Shown: positions 23,890 through 32,514, counted from the first letter of the stretch. The stretch is DNA of 64,000 nucleotides from CAYMAI01 sp964388445 (GCA_964388445.1 CAYMAI010000006.1:189635-253634); one strand, 5' to 3'. The notes: generated by a model not told the origin, from the sequence alone. A program made the numbers and translations.

Positions 23890-24898
23890 GGCGTATAAAT
23901 TTGCGAAAGATCATTTTTACGGTTCATATATTCGAATCTGGTGTGACCACTTTCGCAAGCATTATGACAGACTTTACATAATTGACTTGTTTGCAGGCGC
24001 GGGAAAATCCGAAAAATCAGGCACCTATGGTTCGCCTTTAATAGCACTTAATTTCAATGTTCGGAAGCTGGCAAATGGCACGCCACTATTATCTAATGGC
24101 AAGGGTGGTGTGGCTAAGCTATTCTGCAAGTTTGCAGAGATTAAACATTTTGAGCAACTTTCAGTAACTCTTAGAACTACTGGCATTAACCCAGCATTGT
24201 ATGAAGTACATTGTGGGGACTTTACGGATATTCTGGAAAAATGGATAGAGGAAGCCAAACAATGGCCAACTTTGATATATGCTGATCCCGACAAAACACC
24301 TACTGGCTTATTGAGTTTTGCTCCATTCATTGACAGGATTTGTATGATTGACCGATGGGAAATCCTATTGCGATTCTCTGACATCGAGTGGGAGAGGGCA
24401 ATAACTGGTTTAGAAGGTAGTAAAAAATCGCAGGATAGATTTAAGGATTACCTTGGCCTAACTGAAGTAAGTTTAACTAACTATGACGAGGGCCAGCGGA
24501 AGAATACAATAAGGCGTTCGATGCACGATGTTTATAGTAAGAAGTTCGAATATATAGCTGCGGCTGGCGTTGGTATTATGCCTGCTGATCCATACTATGA
24601 AATGTGGTTACTATCGCATCATCCGAAAGGAGTGATTGCATTCAATGAAGCTGCTACTGCGGCAGAGGTCAAGAAAATTAAACATTATGCGTGTAATTCA
24701 TTATTTCCTGAAGATTATTACCTTTACAAAGCGGACATTAATAAATTGCATGAATATCTTATCAAATATAGCGGACAGCAAATGTCAAATGAGGATTGCC
24801 TGCTAATGGTGCTTAACAAATTTGGAATTGGAGTATATAATCGCAATAGCATTATACGATCTGCTAAAAGAAATGGCATTATAATTCGAAAACCATAA
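23864..24898 (+). CDS. tcmP: Three-Cys-motif partner protein, TcmP family
   Basis: 344 residues from the ATG at 23864 (GGAG 6 nt upstream, inside the preceding gene). It starts with a charged segment, then LYIIDLFAGAGKSEKSGTYGSPL, like motif I of a SAM-dependent methyltransferase, and PTLIYADPDKTPTGLL, in the place of motif IV. The C-terminus is a basic helix-rich region. The base composition is markedly richer in A+T than surrounding genes, indicating recent transfer. The TcmP assignment rests on the motif pair plus the neighbour; the function is unknown, with nucleic-acid modification a guess. Confidence 0.75.
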   Translation: MPEYHQKDRAYKFAKDHFYGSYIRIWCDHFRKHYDRLYIIDLFAGAGKSEKSGTYGSPLIALNFNVRKLANGTPLLSNGKGGVAKLFCKFAEIKHFEQLSVTLRTTGINPALYEVHCGDFTDILEKWIEEAKQWPTLIYADPDKTPTGLLSFAPFIDRICMIDRWEILLRFSDIEWERAITGLEGSKKSQDRFKDYLGLTEVSLTNYDEGQRKNTIRRSMHDVYSKKFEYIAAAGVGIMPADPYYEMWLLSHHPKGVIAFNEAATAAEVKKIKHYACNSLFPEDYYLYKADINKLHEYLIKYSGQQMSNEDCLLMVLNKFGIGVYNRNSIIRSAKRNGIIIRKP

Positions 24899-24922
24899 TA
24901 AGTTTTATCAATTGCACAAAAC

Positions 24923-26896
24923 TCACCCTCCCCGCATCGCGGTATCCCCTATTTCCACTATCGAGCCGCTGGTAACCGGCGTTTCCGTTTTGATCCGGAC
25001 GCCGTCCACGTACGTGCCGTTCGTGCTGCCGAGGTCGGTAATCCATAGGCCGTGCCCGTCCCGCCGCAGCATCGCGTGCAGCCGGCTTACACGCGCGTCC
25101 GCAATAAGCGCTATGGAAATGTCTATTTCGGAATCTTCACCGGGCAATTTCGCCTTTTCGACGCGGCCGACGTAGTAAGTGCCCGGCTGCGACACGTCGA
25201 ACCGCGTCCCGCCTCCGCCTGAAACATCTTTCCCCATTCCGCCAGCACCTGCCGCAACGTCCATTCCGCCTGCGCCGCCCACGATGGCAGCTCCAGCTGC
25301 GCCTCCCGCGCCAGCATGCATACACGGCCCCGAGATAATCTCCAGATATTCCGGCACGTCCGCCGGCGCGAAGGTTTCGGACAGCGAGTCTATCGGCGCA
25401 AGGTCCGGTTCCGGATATTCCGCCGGGTGCGCTTCGCCCTCTCTCAGCGCCTTTTCGCGGAAGATTATCATCGTGTTTCCAATCCAAAACGCGTCTTTGT
25501 CGCGCAGTACGACGCGGCGCACCCATTCGTTCCTTATGCCGATTGGATGCGCGCTCGACAGCGCTTCGATGGCGAACCCGCCCGCGCCTTCGGAAATCAC
25601 GGCGTGATGCGATTCGACGTTCGGGTCTTGGCGCAGCATTATTTCGTTGTCCTCCGCCCGGCCGATGGCGGCGTACCCGCCCGATATCGTGTAGTCCTTG
25701 CTTTCGAGCGGCGTAATCATCACGGTCAGCCACGCGGCGCGAGTGATTTTAAGGTAAGTGACGATTATGAGCACGATAGTCATTACGAGCGTGAGGATAA
25801 TCCCCGGCCACATTAGGCGCGCCAGCGCGCCGCCAAGCCCTGGAATACGGTATATCGCCTCCGCCGCCGCTTTTGCGCCGTAGTAGTCGGCGTCGACGCG
25901 GACTGTGACCATTCTGCCGAGGTCGTTTGTGTGCGGCGACGTATATTCGAGAACGTATTCGTTTTCGATAGTCGTTATGATTTCGCGATAAACGCGCTCG
26001 AGATCGCCCGGCGTAGGCGATTCGAGAAATCGTCCGCCCGTTCGCTTGGCGACGCGTTCGAGCTGGACTCGCTCGATGTCGAGGCCGAGACCGAGCGTGA
26101 AAACACTGAAGGTTTTGTTCTGTTCCTCCGCGTTTACGCGGTAGTGCTCGAGCGCGCTGTCGGGCGAATTGCCGGACATGTTGTCGACGCCGTCGGTCAT
26201 AAGGACGACTGCGCGGCGCATACCTTCCATTTCGAGCGCGAGGTTCATACCCTCGACGAGCGCGTCCCAAAGCGAGGTGCGGCCCACAAGCCGAAGGTTG
26301 TCCACCGCTTCTTTCAGGCGTTCTTTGTCCTCTGTGAAATAGTATTCGATGACTGGCACGTCGCTGAAGCTTATTAGCGCGGCTTGGTCTTTTTCGCCGA
26401 GGCGGTCTATGAAAGTTTTTAGCGCTTCTTTTTCCAGCCCGAGCGCGAGTTCCATCGAGGTCGAAACGTCCACGACGAAAACGATTGCAAGCGGAGCGCG
26501 ACTCAAGGGGTCGCCGAAAATCGGTTGTCCTACGGGCTTTCCCTCTTCCGTAATCGAAAAATGCTCGGGTCTTATGGTTTTTACCGGATTTCCCGCGGCG
26601 TCAAGCGCGCTTACGTAAAGCTGAACGGTTGGAAAATGCTCTTCGTCAGTGAGTACTTGAGAAATGGATAGGTTGAGGTTTGACGGAACGTCAATCGCTA
26701 TCGGGTCGCGAGCGAGGATGTCTTCTTCCGACGGCGGCTCAAGCGGCTCCGGTTCTTCTTCATCGTTTTCGAACGGCTTCCAGATATCGCTTTGCGCAAG
26801 AGCGCTGCCGGTTTGATGCGCGGCGGCGAACGCAAACATTGCGATTACCGCGATAAAAATCGGAGCAAGTTTTTTGAGCGTAGTTAAGAAAATCAT
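24923..26896 (-). CDS. VWA domain membrane protein with two FHA domains
   Basis: 657 residues. A signal or anchor (IFIAVIAMFAFAAAHQTGSALA) and a Pro/Glu linker lead to an extracytoplasmic VWA domain (about 125-310) with an intact MIDAS (FVVDVSTSMELALG, later VVLMTDGVDN). A membrane helix at about 360-382 is followed by FHA-like domain 1 (YAAIGRAEDNEIMLRQDPNVESHHAVI), a Gly/Ala-rich linker and FHA domain 2 (ARVSRLHAMLRRDGHGLWITDLGSTNGTYVDG). So the VWA part faces outward and the phosphothreonine readers face inward. It overlaps the next FHA gene by 4 nt. A signalling or scaffold role is inferred. Confidence 0.87.
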   Translation of the reverse strand: MIFLTTLKKLAPIFIAVIAMFAFAAAHQTGSALAQSDIWKPFENDEEEPEPLEPPSEEDILARDPIAIDVPSNLNLSISQVLTDEEHFPTVQLYVSALDAAGNPVKTIRPEHFSITEEGKPVGQPIFGDPLSRAPLAIVFVVDVSTSMELALGLEKEALKTFIDRLGEKDQAALISFSDVPVIEYYFTEDKERLKEAVDNLRLVGRTSLWDALVEGMNLALEMEGMRRAVVLMTDGVDNMSGNSPDSALEHYRVNAEEQNKTFSVFTLGLGLDIERVQLERVAKRTGGRFLESPTPGDLERVYREIITTIENEYVLEYTSPHTNDLGRMVTVRVDADYYGAKAAAEAIYRIPGLGGALARLMWPGIILTLVMTIVLIIVTYLKITRAAWLTVMITPLESKDYTISGGYAAIGRAEDNEIMLRQDPNVESHHAVISEGAGGFAIEALSSAHPIGIRNEWVRRVVLRDKDAFWIGNTMIIFREKALREGEAHPAEYPEPDLAPIDSLSETFAPADVPEYLEIISGPCMHAGAGGAAGAAIVGGAGGMDVAAGAGGMGKDVSGGGGTRFDVSQPGTYYVGRVEKAKLPGEDSEIDISIALIADARVSRLHAMLRRDGHGLWITDLGSTNGTYVDGVRIKTETPVTSGSIVEIGDTAMRGG

Positions 26897-27792
26897 TCCA
26901 CTTTGAAGGTCGAAGTTCCAATCGAGAGCGTCATTCCGGGAAAGAGCTTCGCAGAGTTCGTGCGTGCGCCGCTTACGAAAACTCCGTTGGTGCTGCCGAG
27001 GTCTTCGATTTCCGCAAAACCGCCTTCGTCAACTTTGACTAGCGCATGCCTGCGGCTTACCTGATTGTCGCCAACCAGCGGAAAGTCGGAATCCTCCGCG
27101 CGCCCGATGACGAATTCGCCCTTGGAAAGGTCGAAAACCGTTCCGCTGAACGCGCCGGAAATGCCGACAAGCCGCGATGCGGGTTTTTCCTCGAATGAAT
27201 CCGGCGGATGAGCGGCACCGCCGGAATTTTTGGAAGGTTTTTCTCCGGCGTCGAAAAGCGAATCCGGCATCATCGATGGATCGTTCCAAACGGCTTTGTC
27301 AATTTTTGGTTCTTCCGTACGGCTGCGGTATGGCGGCGGCTCCACGGCGCCCTCGTACGTTCCGATTCGTCCGGACTCCGGCAACATCGGGCGTCCGAGA
27401 TTCAACCGGTCGAGAACGAGCCTCACCACGACGATTGCAAGGTATGCCGCGCCGATTGCCGCAGCTAGTAAAAACACAACGTAAATTGCGGTGGAATTTC
27501 CCGATTCGAGTTTGGCGAGGTCGTAAGAAAGAAACCGCCAAGCGATAAGCAATCCCGCTCCGAGAGATAGGCCGCCGAATGCCCTTACGTAATGGCTGTC
27601 GGCGACTTCGGCGACGATTAGCACCAAGTAGCTTGCGGCGACGTAGCCGAGAATCGCGAGCGCGTCGAGCATTCCCTGCCGTCCCAGAACTTCGAACATT
27701 CCTTGCGCATAGTTGTAACCCACGAACGCCAGCGAAATGCCTGCGATTATCACCAGAATTCTAAGAAGAGGCTTGTTGTAAAAGACAATCAT
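26893..27792 (-). CDS. Four-helix membrane protein with C-terminal FHA domain
   Basis: About 299 residues from the ATG at 27790-27792 with GGAG upstream. Four hydrophobic helices occupy the first 130 residues; after a Pro/Ser linker the C-terminal 85 residues form an FHA domain (FVIGRAEDSDFPLVGDNQVSRRHALVK, IEDLGSTNGVFVSGA). Paired and co-transcribed with the VWA-FHA protein. The two may form a membrane complex read by Ser/Thr kinases; no kinase gene lies in the window. Confidence 0.83.
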   Translation of the reverse strand: MIVFYNKPLLRILVIIAGISLAFVGYNYAQGMFEVLGRQGMLDALAILGYVAASYLVLIVAEVADSHYVRAFGGLSLGAGLLIAWRFLSYDLAKLESGNSTAIYVVFLLAAAIGAAYLAIVVVRLVLDRLNLGRPMLPESGRIGTYEGAVEPPPYRSRTEEPKIDKAVWNDPSMMPDSLFDAGEKPSKNSGGAAHPPDSFEEKPASRLVGISGAFSGTVFDLSKGEFVIGRAEDSDFPLVGDNQVSRRHALVKVDEGGFAEIEDLGSTNGVFVSGARTNSAKLFPGMTLSIGTSTFKVE

Positions 27793-28091
27793 GCAGTTCT
27801 CCAAAGCGGACGGATGGGACGGTTCGCAGCGGCGGGCGGCACAAAAATCGCGGAAACGAAACTGCCGTCCGCAGTGCGAGGCACGATTCTAGCACGGCGC
27901 GCGACGTGAAACCGGCTAAAATCGTCACGAAAAATGGGCGCAGGCCGATTATAAAACGCCGCCGCTCAGATTCTCCGGAATTCTCCCGGCTATGTGGCAC
28001 GCCATATAGACTGCCGAAACGCAAATGTGTTCGCCGGAAACGAGTGAATCCGATTGCCGCATCAATGGAATGGCGGGCTTATAATTCACCT

Positions 28092-28859
28092 GTGACTGAA
28101 ATTTGCTATGCAATTGTATGCGCCGCGCGCGAAAGCGGGGAATCAGACCGGATAATCACGCTATTCGGCCCCGAATGCGGAAAGACTCTCGTTATGGTTA
28201 AAGGCGCGCGCAAATCGAAAAGCAAACTGGCCGGTGCTTCGAGACCTTTTTGTGAAGGGAAATTTTATTTGGAACGCGGCCGCGCGCTGCCGCTGTTAAC
28301 GGGAGTCGAGGTTTCGAGGGCGCACAGAAAAGTGCAGTCGGCTGCGGCGACGCTTGCGCTGGGCTCGCTGATACTGGAAATTTTAACCCGGTCTCATTGG
28401 CCGGAAGATTTGTGGGAGCCGGTTTTTAGATTGACGGTTAATTCGCTTGCCGCAATGCCGGAGTCGCGCGAATCTTTCGCTCTGACGAAACTCGGATGCG
28501 TTGTTTGGGCAAAACTGCTGAAATTATCCGGCGAATTTCCGGACGCGGCTCACTGTGAAAAATGCGGGAAGCCGGTTTATGAAGGCAAAGCGTTTTTCGA
28601 CCGGGACATCCAGCATATTTATCATCAAAAGTGCGCTCAAGTGGATTCGCGTGGAGAACCCTTCGGAATTGAAACCGGTTCGAATATTTGCGGAGCGATT
28701 TACAGGCTGTACGATTTGCCCTTAAAAAAATATGAGGAAGATTGGGCAGCGGATTCGGATTTAAAAGAGGTCGAGCGGCTACTGTGGCGGAAAATGGAAA
28801 GCTTAATCGATGCAGATTTGAAAAGCCGAAAATTCTTGAGGGATGCGCTAGGTTGGTGA
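28092..28859 (+). CDS. recO: DNA repair protein RecO
   Basis: About 255 residues from a GTG at 28092 (VTEICYAIVCAARESGESDRIITLFGPECGKTLVMVKGARKSKSK), the normal RecO N-terminal OB fold. The upstream open frame to 27906 is unrelated and rejected. A helical C-terminal half contains a zinc-like CEKCGKPVYEG with later HQKCAQ. RecO loads RecA with RecR in recombinational repair. TATAAT lies at 28080-28085, only 6 nt before the GTG and with no Shine-Dalgarno sequence, so the mRNA is probably leaderless. Confidence 0.9.
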   Translation: MTEICYAIVCAARESGESDRIITLFGPECGKTLVMVKGARKSKSKLAGASRPFCEGKFYLERGRALPLLTGVEVSRAHRKVQSAAATLALGSLILEILTRSHWPEDLWEPVFRLTVNSLAAMPESRESFALTKLGCVVWAKLLKLSGEFPDAAHCEKCGKPVYEGKAFFDRDIQHIYHQKCAQVDSRGEPFGIETGSNICGAIYRLYDLPLKKYEEDWAADSDLKEVERLLWRKMESLIDADLKSRKFLRDALGW

Positions 28860-29015
28860 AGTTTTCCGCTATGTGTTGTGCGCAAAGCATCTATACCATC
28901 TTGCCCGGGTCGAGGTGTACTCCATTTTCAATTTCTTCTTTTTATCGATTTCCAAAAAACTAGTCCCAGAAAAAATGACCAATGTACAAATCGCTTTTGT
29001 TTCTTGAAACGCAAA

Positions 29016-29040
29016 GCCGGGGACTATTTTAGTCCCCGGC
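29016..29040 (-). terminator. Hairpin terminator of the second metal operon
   Basis: GCCGGGGACT and AGTCCCCGGC form a perfect 10-bp stem around ATTTT. On the minus strand it follows the Met/His-rich gene by about 34 nt and is trailed by TTTGCGTTT, a weak T tract. It would end the 30362-29074 operon. Confidence 0.65.
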
Positions 29041-29073
29041 ATCAAAATCGCCGCGTGTTGCGTACGGCCAGCG

Positions 29074-29451
29074 CTATCCGGAGTGAGGGATGCCGCCCAT
29101 CCCGCACTTTTCGGAATGCATTTTCGTCATCATGCCTCCAATCTCGTTAACCGCTGTGGATATCGCGTCGATCTTGTCATTGTCTGCGGCTTCGTTCATT
29201 GCCTTCAGCGCTCCGTCGATTCCGGACATCATCTCGGCGCAATTCGCTTGGTCCATCTCGCCCATTTCGCCGCTCATCATGCCGCAATCGGCGTGTGAGC
29301 CTTCCTTCGCGGCATGCATCGCATGATCGCCGGTATGTCCCGATTGGGCAAACGCGGACTCGGATGTTCCGTAAGCAGCGAACAGTGCAATCGCGAAAAC
29401 CGCAAGCACCGCCGACACCGCAGAAACTGCAACTATACTTAGTTTCTTCAT
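29074..29451 (-). CDS. Secreted Met/His/Cys-rich metal-binding protein
   Basis: 125 residues with a Sec signal (VSAVSAVLAVFAIALFAAYG) and GGAGG before the ATG. The mature part is rich in His, Met and Cys: SGHTGDHAMHAAKEGSHADCGMMSGEMGEMDQANCAEMMSG, and ends MHSEKCGMGGIPHSG. Such spacing suits Cu(I) or Ag(I) binding in the periplasm. It is the last gene of a three-gene operon whose upstream region carries two BlaI-type operators. No named family is recognised. Confidence 0.75.
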   Translation of the reverse strand: MKKLSIVAVSAVSAVLAVFAIALFAAYGTSESAFAQSGHTGDHAMHAAKEGSHADCGMMSGEMGEMDQANCAEMMSGIDGALKAMNEAADNDKIDAISTAVNEIGGMMTKMHSEKCGMGGIPHSG

Positions 29452-29514
29452 TGCTATACCTCCTTCGGTATGCCTCCGCCGCCGCGCGGTGCGGGCGCGA
29501 CGGCAAGAACTTGT

Positions 29515-29676
29515 TTAGTGGCAACCGCCCTTGCCGTGCTTGGCCTCTTGGCCGTAGTTGTCATTCGCGGAACTCCGCCCGCGGCCGTGATTTGAGCGCT
29601 TGTGATGGAAGAAGTGCAGCCCAGCGCAAATCAAAAGCAGCAAAACCCACGGTACGTTGGTTAAAACGAAGTCCAT
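29515..29676 (-). CDS. 53-residue His-rich membrane protein (DUF2933-like)
   Basis: An ATG at 29674-29676 with an AGAAGGAGG site, overlapping the end of the methyltransferase-like gene by 16 nt. It encodes one helix (VPWVLLLLICAGLHFFHHKRS) with HH at the membrane edge and a His/Gly tail ending KGGCH. Short proteins of this design (DUF2933 type) occur beside isoprenylcysteine methyltransferase-like genes in copper-resistance clusters. The gene is too short for routine calls but well supported by its ribosome site and position. Confidence 0.75.
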   Translation of the reverse strand: MDFVLTNVPWVLLLLICAGLHFFHHKRSNHGRGRSSANDNYGQEAKHGKGGCH

Positions 29677-30362
29677 TCCAAATTACCTCCTTCTGGGTTG
29701 ACCGCCGTTTGCGGGTGCTCGTCCTTTCGCGGACGCTTTAGCCTTCCGCCGATCACCGGGATGAACGCGGGCGTTTTCCTCGCCCAAGTCTCGTACTCCT
29801 CGCCGAACATCGCGTCGTCCTCGCGTCTAGCCAGCCGCACGTACATCGCCGACAGGATCGGGAACATTACGAGCGTGAGAAGAGTGGGCCACTGCAAGAA
29901 AAGCCCGAGAGATATGAAAATGAACGCAAGGTACTGGGGATGCCTAATGTGGGCGTATGGACCAGTGGTCGCGAACCCGCGTGAAATCTGCGCCCGGTAA
30001 AGGACTCGCCAGGAAGCCGCGAGCAAAATGAATCCGGAAAAGATAATCAAATTGCTGGCGACATGTATGGCGCTCGCGTGTGGGTCGCCGATTCCGCCGA
30101 ATAGCAGATACCAAAAGTGACCCGCGTCGTGCGAGTAAATATTGATACCGGGAAACCGGTGCACGAGCCAGCCTGACAAAATGTAAATCGTCAGCGGAAA
30201 TCCGAACATTTCGGCGAATAGCGCAACGATAAACGCAGAGAACGCACCGAATTGCCGCCAGTCCCGGCCAGTTACTGGATGGCTGAAACTGAACGCGAAT
30301 ACGATAAAAAGCACCGAGTTGACGACGACAAGGGGCCAAAGCCCGTACGCATAGCTATCCAT
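29661..30362 (-). CDS. Isoprenylcysteine methyltransferase-like (ICMT/PEMT fold) membrane protein
   Basis: About 233 residues from the ATG at 30360-30362, with AGGAGG 8 nt upstream; an in-frame extension to 30506 is rejected. Six to seven helices; the C-terminal signature GPYAHIRHPQYLAFIFISLGLFLQ followed by EEYETWARKTPAFIP is the SAM-binding motif of ICMT/PEMT membrane methyltransferases. The substrate in bacteria is uncertain. The operon also encodes a His-rich membrane protein and a secreted Met/His-rich protein, and its leader holds operators matching those of the efflux operon. Confidence 0.82.
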   Translation of the reverse strand: MDSYAYGLWPLVVVNSVLFIVFAFSFSHPVTGRDWRQFGAFSAFIVALFAEMFGFPLTIYILSGWLVHRFPGINIYSHDAGHFWYLLFGGIGDPHASAIHVASNLIIFSGFILLAASWRVLYRAQISRGFATTGPYAHIRHPQYLAFIFISLGLFLQWPTLLTLVMFPILSAMYVRLARREDDAMFGEEYETWARKTPAFIPVIGGRLKRPRKDEHPQTAVNPEGGNLEWTSF

Positions 30363-30516
30363 ATTTCTTTCCTCCTTTCGCCCGCAGCCCGCGGGCGGTA
30401 AAACTGATGAAAAACAGCGGCCAACGGAGTTCCATTCACTAAGTCCGCACCAGCCACTTTTCCAAGGTTCAACATATCGACTTATCCTATTCGGCAATCC
30501 TGGCAAACGGCAGATT

Positions 30517-30539
30517 ATCTACTATGCCAAATAGTAGAT
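30517..30539. promoter_or_regulatory. BlaI-type operator for the second metal operon
   Basis: TACTATGCCAAATAGTA at 30520-30536 has the same 6-5-6 design as the efflux operon operator; the palindrome extends to 9-bp arms over 30517-30539. On the minus strand it overlaps a TAGATA -10-like sequence (about 30534-30539 region read in reverse: TAGATA follows the arm), with an indistinct -35. It lies about 155 nt upstream of the methyltransferase-like start. Confidence 0.78.
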
Positions 30540-30620
30540 ACTGGACGGCCAATATTCAAATGCGTTCGAATTTTTTTATTGTATTTAAGGGATTATAGAA
30601 GGTACCTCTCACTACTCGGG

Positions 30621-30666
30621 TTGACGAATTTATACAAGTGGCAATTTAATACTATAGTAAATAGTA
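30621..30666 (+). promoter_or_regulatory. Rightward promoter with a BlaI-type operator
   Basis: TTGACG at 30621-30626 is followed after 18 nt by TTTAAT (30645-30650), and TACTATAGTAAATAGTA at 30650-30666 is a third perfect copy of the TACTAT-N5-ATAGTA palindrome. It would place the small membrane protein gene at 30826 under the same repressor. The region 30363-30825 between divergent genes holds otherwise only these elements and a weak stem (GGCAAC/GTTGCC near 30729-30755). Confidence 0.7.
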
Positions 30667-30825
30667 ATTCCTTTTTGCAGGCTATCCAATATCGAACCCA
30701 TTAGCATTTAATTCCGTCCTGCGCTTCGGGCAACGGGTTGTCTGTTTTGTTGCCTTGCCCACAGAATATGAATCCGCAGCTTTGCTGAGTTCCTAACGCC
30801 CGATGCCCATAAGGAGGCGATAAAG

Positions 30826-31056
30826 GTGTCTGGAAATTTCAAAGAATTGGTTCACGCCAGCATGTCGTGGATCGAATATCTTATCGTCGCTGCCGCCTTC
30901 GCTGGATTCATCTGGATTCTCTTGGTCGAGTATCTAATCCGGCGAAGAAAAGTAGTTAAGCCGAAAAAGAAATCGGAAAATGCAAGTAGGTGCCGCTGCC
31001 CGCAAAACCATAAAGAAGAAACGCAGTTCAATTACCGTAACGGCTGGCGAATGTAG
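30826..31056 (+). CDS. 76-residue single-helix membrane protein
   Basis: GTG start with AAGGAGG 7 nt upstream. After a short amphipathic start comes one membrane helix (YLIVAAAFAGFIWILLVEYLI) followed by a basic stretch RRRKVVKPKKK and a small CRCPQNH motif. No family recognised. It is divergent from the ICMT-like operon and preceded by a promoter with a BlaI-type operator, so it probably belongs to the metal regulon. The CRC-H group could bind metal on the cytoplasmic side. Confidence 0.6.
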   Translation: MSGNFKELVHASMSWIEYLIVAAAFAGFIWILLVEYLIRRRKVVKPKKKSENASRCRCPQNHKEETQFNYRNGWRM

Positions 31057-31134
31057 GGGCGACAAGACCTGACCGGCGCAAGCATTCAACCCGGTAAATA
31101 TGCAGATTGAACACCTGATGCCTACACTGCGTGA

Positions 31135-32514
31135 CTAAATCATCTTGCCCGGGTCGAGAAGTTCGTCCGCTTCTTCCCGCGTCATCAGGCCTTTTTCGAC
31201 GACCAAGTCCTTAATAAGAACGTCCTTTTCAAGCGCTTCCTTCGCAATTTCCGCGGCTTTTGCATAGCCGATTTTCACGTTGAGCGCGGTTGCAAGCGCG
31301 GGGCTTTTAAGCGCGAATTGCCGGCAAATTTCCGCATTCGCCTTTACGCCTGCAAGACATTTATCGCTGAAGGCCGTTATCGCTCCGGTTAGAATCGAGA
31401 TTTCCGTCAAGAGGTCGTATGCGATGACGGGCATCATCACGTTCAGCTCGAGCTGGCCGCCCTGCGCAGCGTGGGAAATCGCGGCATCGAGGCCCATTAC
31501 ATGCGACACGGCCATGTTTAGCATTTCGGGCAGCACGGGATTCACTTTTCCAGGCATAATCGAGCTTCCGGGCTGGACTGCGGGAAGAAGAAGTTCGTTG
31601 AATCCGGTTCGCGGCCCGCTTGCCATAAGCCGGAAATCGTCGGCGATTTTTTTGAGCGTAGTAGAGAGCGCACGCAGCGAACCCGCGAAATGCATGACGT
31701 CGTCGAAACCGCTCATTGCGGCGAAATAATCGTCCGGCTTTTCGAAATCGAGCCCGGTGATTTCGTTTATGTAACGGATGACGGCGTCCCGGTATCCGGG
31801 GGCGGTGTTAAGCCCTGTGCCGACGGCGCTTCCCCCGATGGGGAGTTTTTTTATTCCGGAAAGAGCGAATTCGATAAATGAAATATCGCGAGCGATAGAC
31901 GCGGCGTATCCGCCGAACTCCTGGCCTAGAGTGAGCGGGACGGCGTCTTGCAGGTGGGTGCGGCCGCTTTTTACGACTAATTCAAATTCGGCGGACTTTT
32001 TCTTAAGATTGGCGAAGAGGCTTTTAATTACGGGAAGAAGTTTGCCATGCGTTTCGGTGACGGCTGCGATGCGAATGGCCGATGGAATGGTGTCATTGGT
32101 GGATTGGCCGTAATTTACGTGGTCGTTCGGGTGAACGAATTCGTATTCCCCTCTTTTTCCGCCTAGGATTTCGTTTGCGCGATTCGCGATCACCTCGTTC
32201 GCGTTCATGTTTTGAGATGTGCCCGCGCCGGCCTGAAAAACGTCAACGACGAATTCCGCGTCGTACTTCCCGTTTAGCAATTCGAGCGCCGCGAACTCGA
32301 CCGCGTCTGCGATTTCGCGGCTAAAGGCGCCTGCATCGCGATTCGCGCGAACTGCCGCCAGCTTGACGGCGGCTTGCGCATGTACGAATTCGGGCGGCAA
32401 ACGGAAGCCGCTGACGGGAAAATTTTCGACCGCGCGTGCGGTTTGAGCGCCGTAATATGCATTAATCGGCACCTTAACCTCGCCCAGCGTATCGCGTTCA
32501 ATTCTGTATTCCAT
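31135..32514 (-). CDS. Class II fumarase/aspartase family lyase
   Basis: About 459 residues from the ATG at 32512-32514 (MEYRIERDTLGEVKVPINAYYG) with CGGAG upstream. Signature motifs are present: AGAGTSQNMNANEVIANRANEILG, VHPNDHVNYGQSTNDTIPSAIR, SGRTHLQDAVPLTLGQEF and the catalytic-loop GSSIMPGKVNPVLPEM. Features are mixed: HPNDHVN favours fumarase C, while AGAGTS and GQSTND are also found in aspartate ammonia-lyases. It makes or uses fumarate either way. It is a lone gene, convergent with the small membrane protein gene. Confidence 0.85.
   Translation of the reverse strand: MEYRIERDTLGEVKVPINAYYGAQTARAVENFPVSGFRLPPEFVHAQAAVKLAAVRANRDAGAFSREIADAVEFAALELLNGKYDAEFVVDVFQAGAGTSQNMNANEVIANRANEILGGKRGEYEFVHPNDHVNYGQSTNDTIPSAIRIAAVTETHGKLLPVIKSLFANLKKKSAEFELVVKSGRTHLQDAVPLTLGQEFGGYAASIARDISFIEFALSGIKKLPIGGSAVGTGLNTAPGYRDAVIRYINEITGLDFEKPDDYFAAMSGFDDVMHFAGSLRALSTTLKKIADDFRLMASGPRTGFNELLLPAVQPGSSIMPGKVNPVLPEMLNMAVSHVMGLDAAISHAAQGGQLELNVMMPVIAYDLLTEISILTGAITAFSDKCLAGVKANAEICRQFALKSPALATALNVKIGYAKAAEIAKEALEKDVLIKDLVVEKGLMTREEADELLDPGKMI

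Noticed and set aside
27906..28091. Extension of recO upstream
   Set aside because: Basic low-complexity translation overlapping the divergent intergenic region; RecO homology starts at the GTG 28092.
30720..30760. GGCAAC/GTTGCC stem as a riboswitch
   Set aside because: A single weak stem with no recognisable riboswitch consensus; left as plain intergenic sequence.
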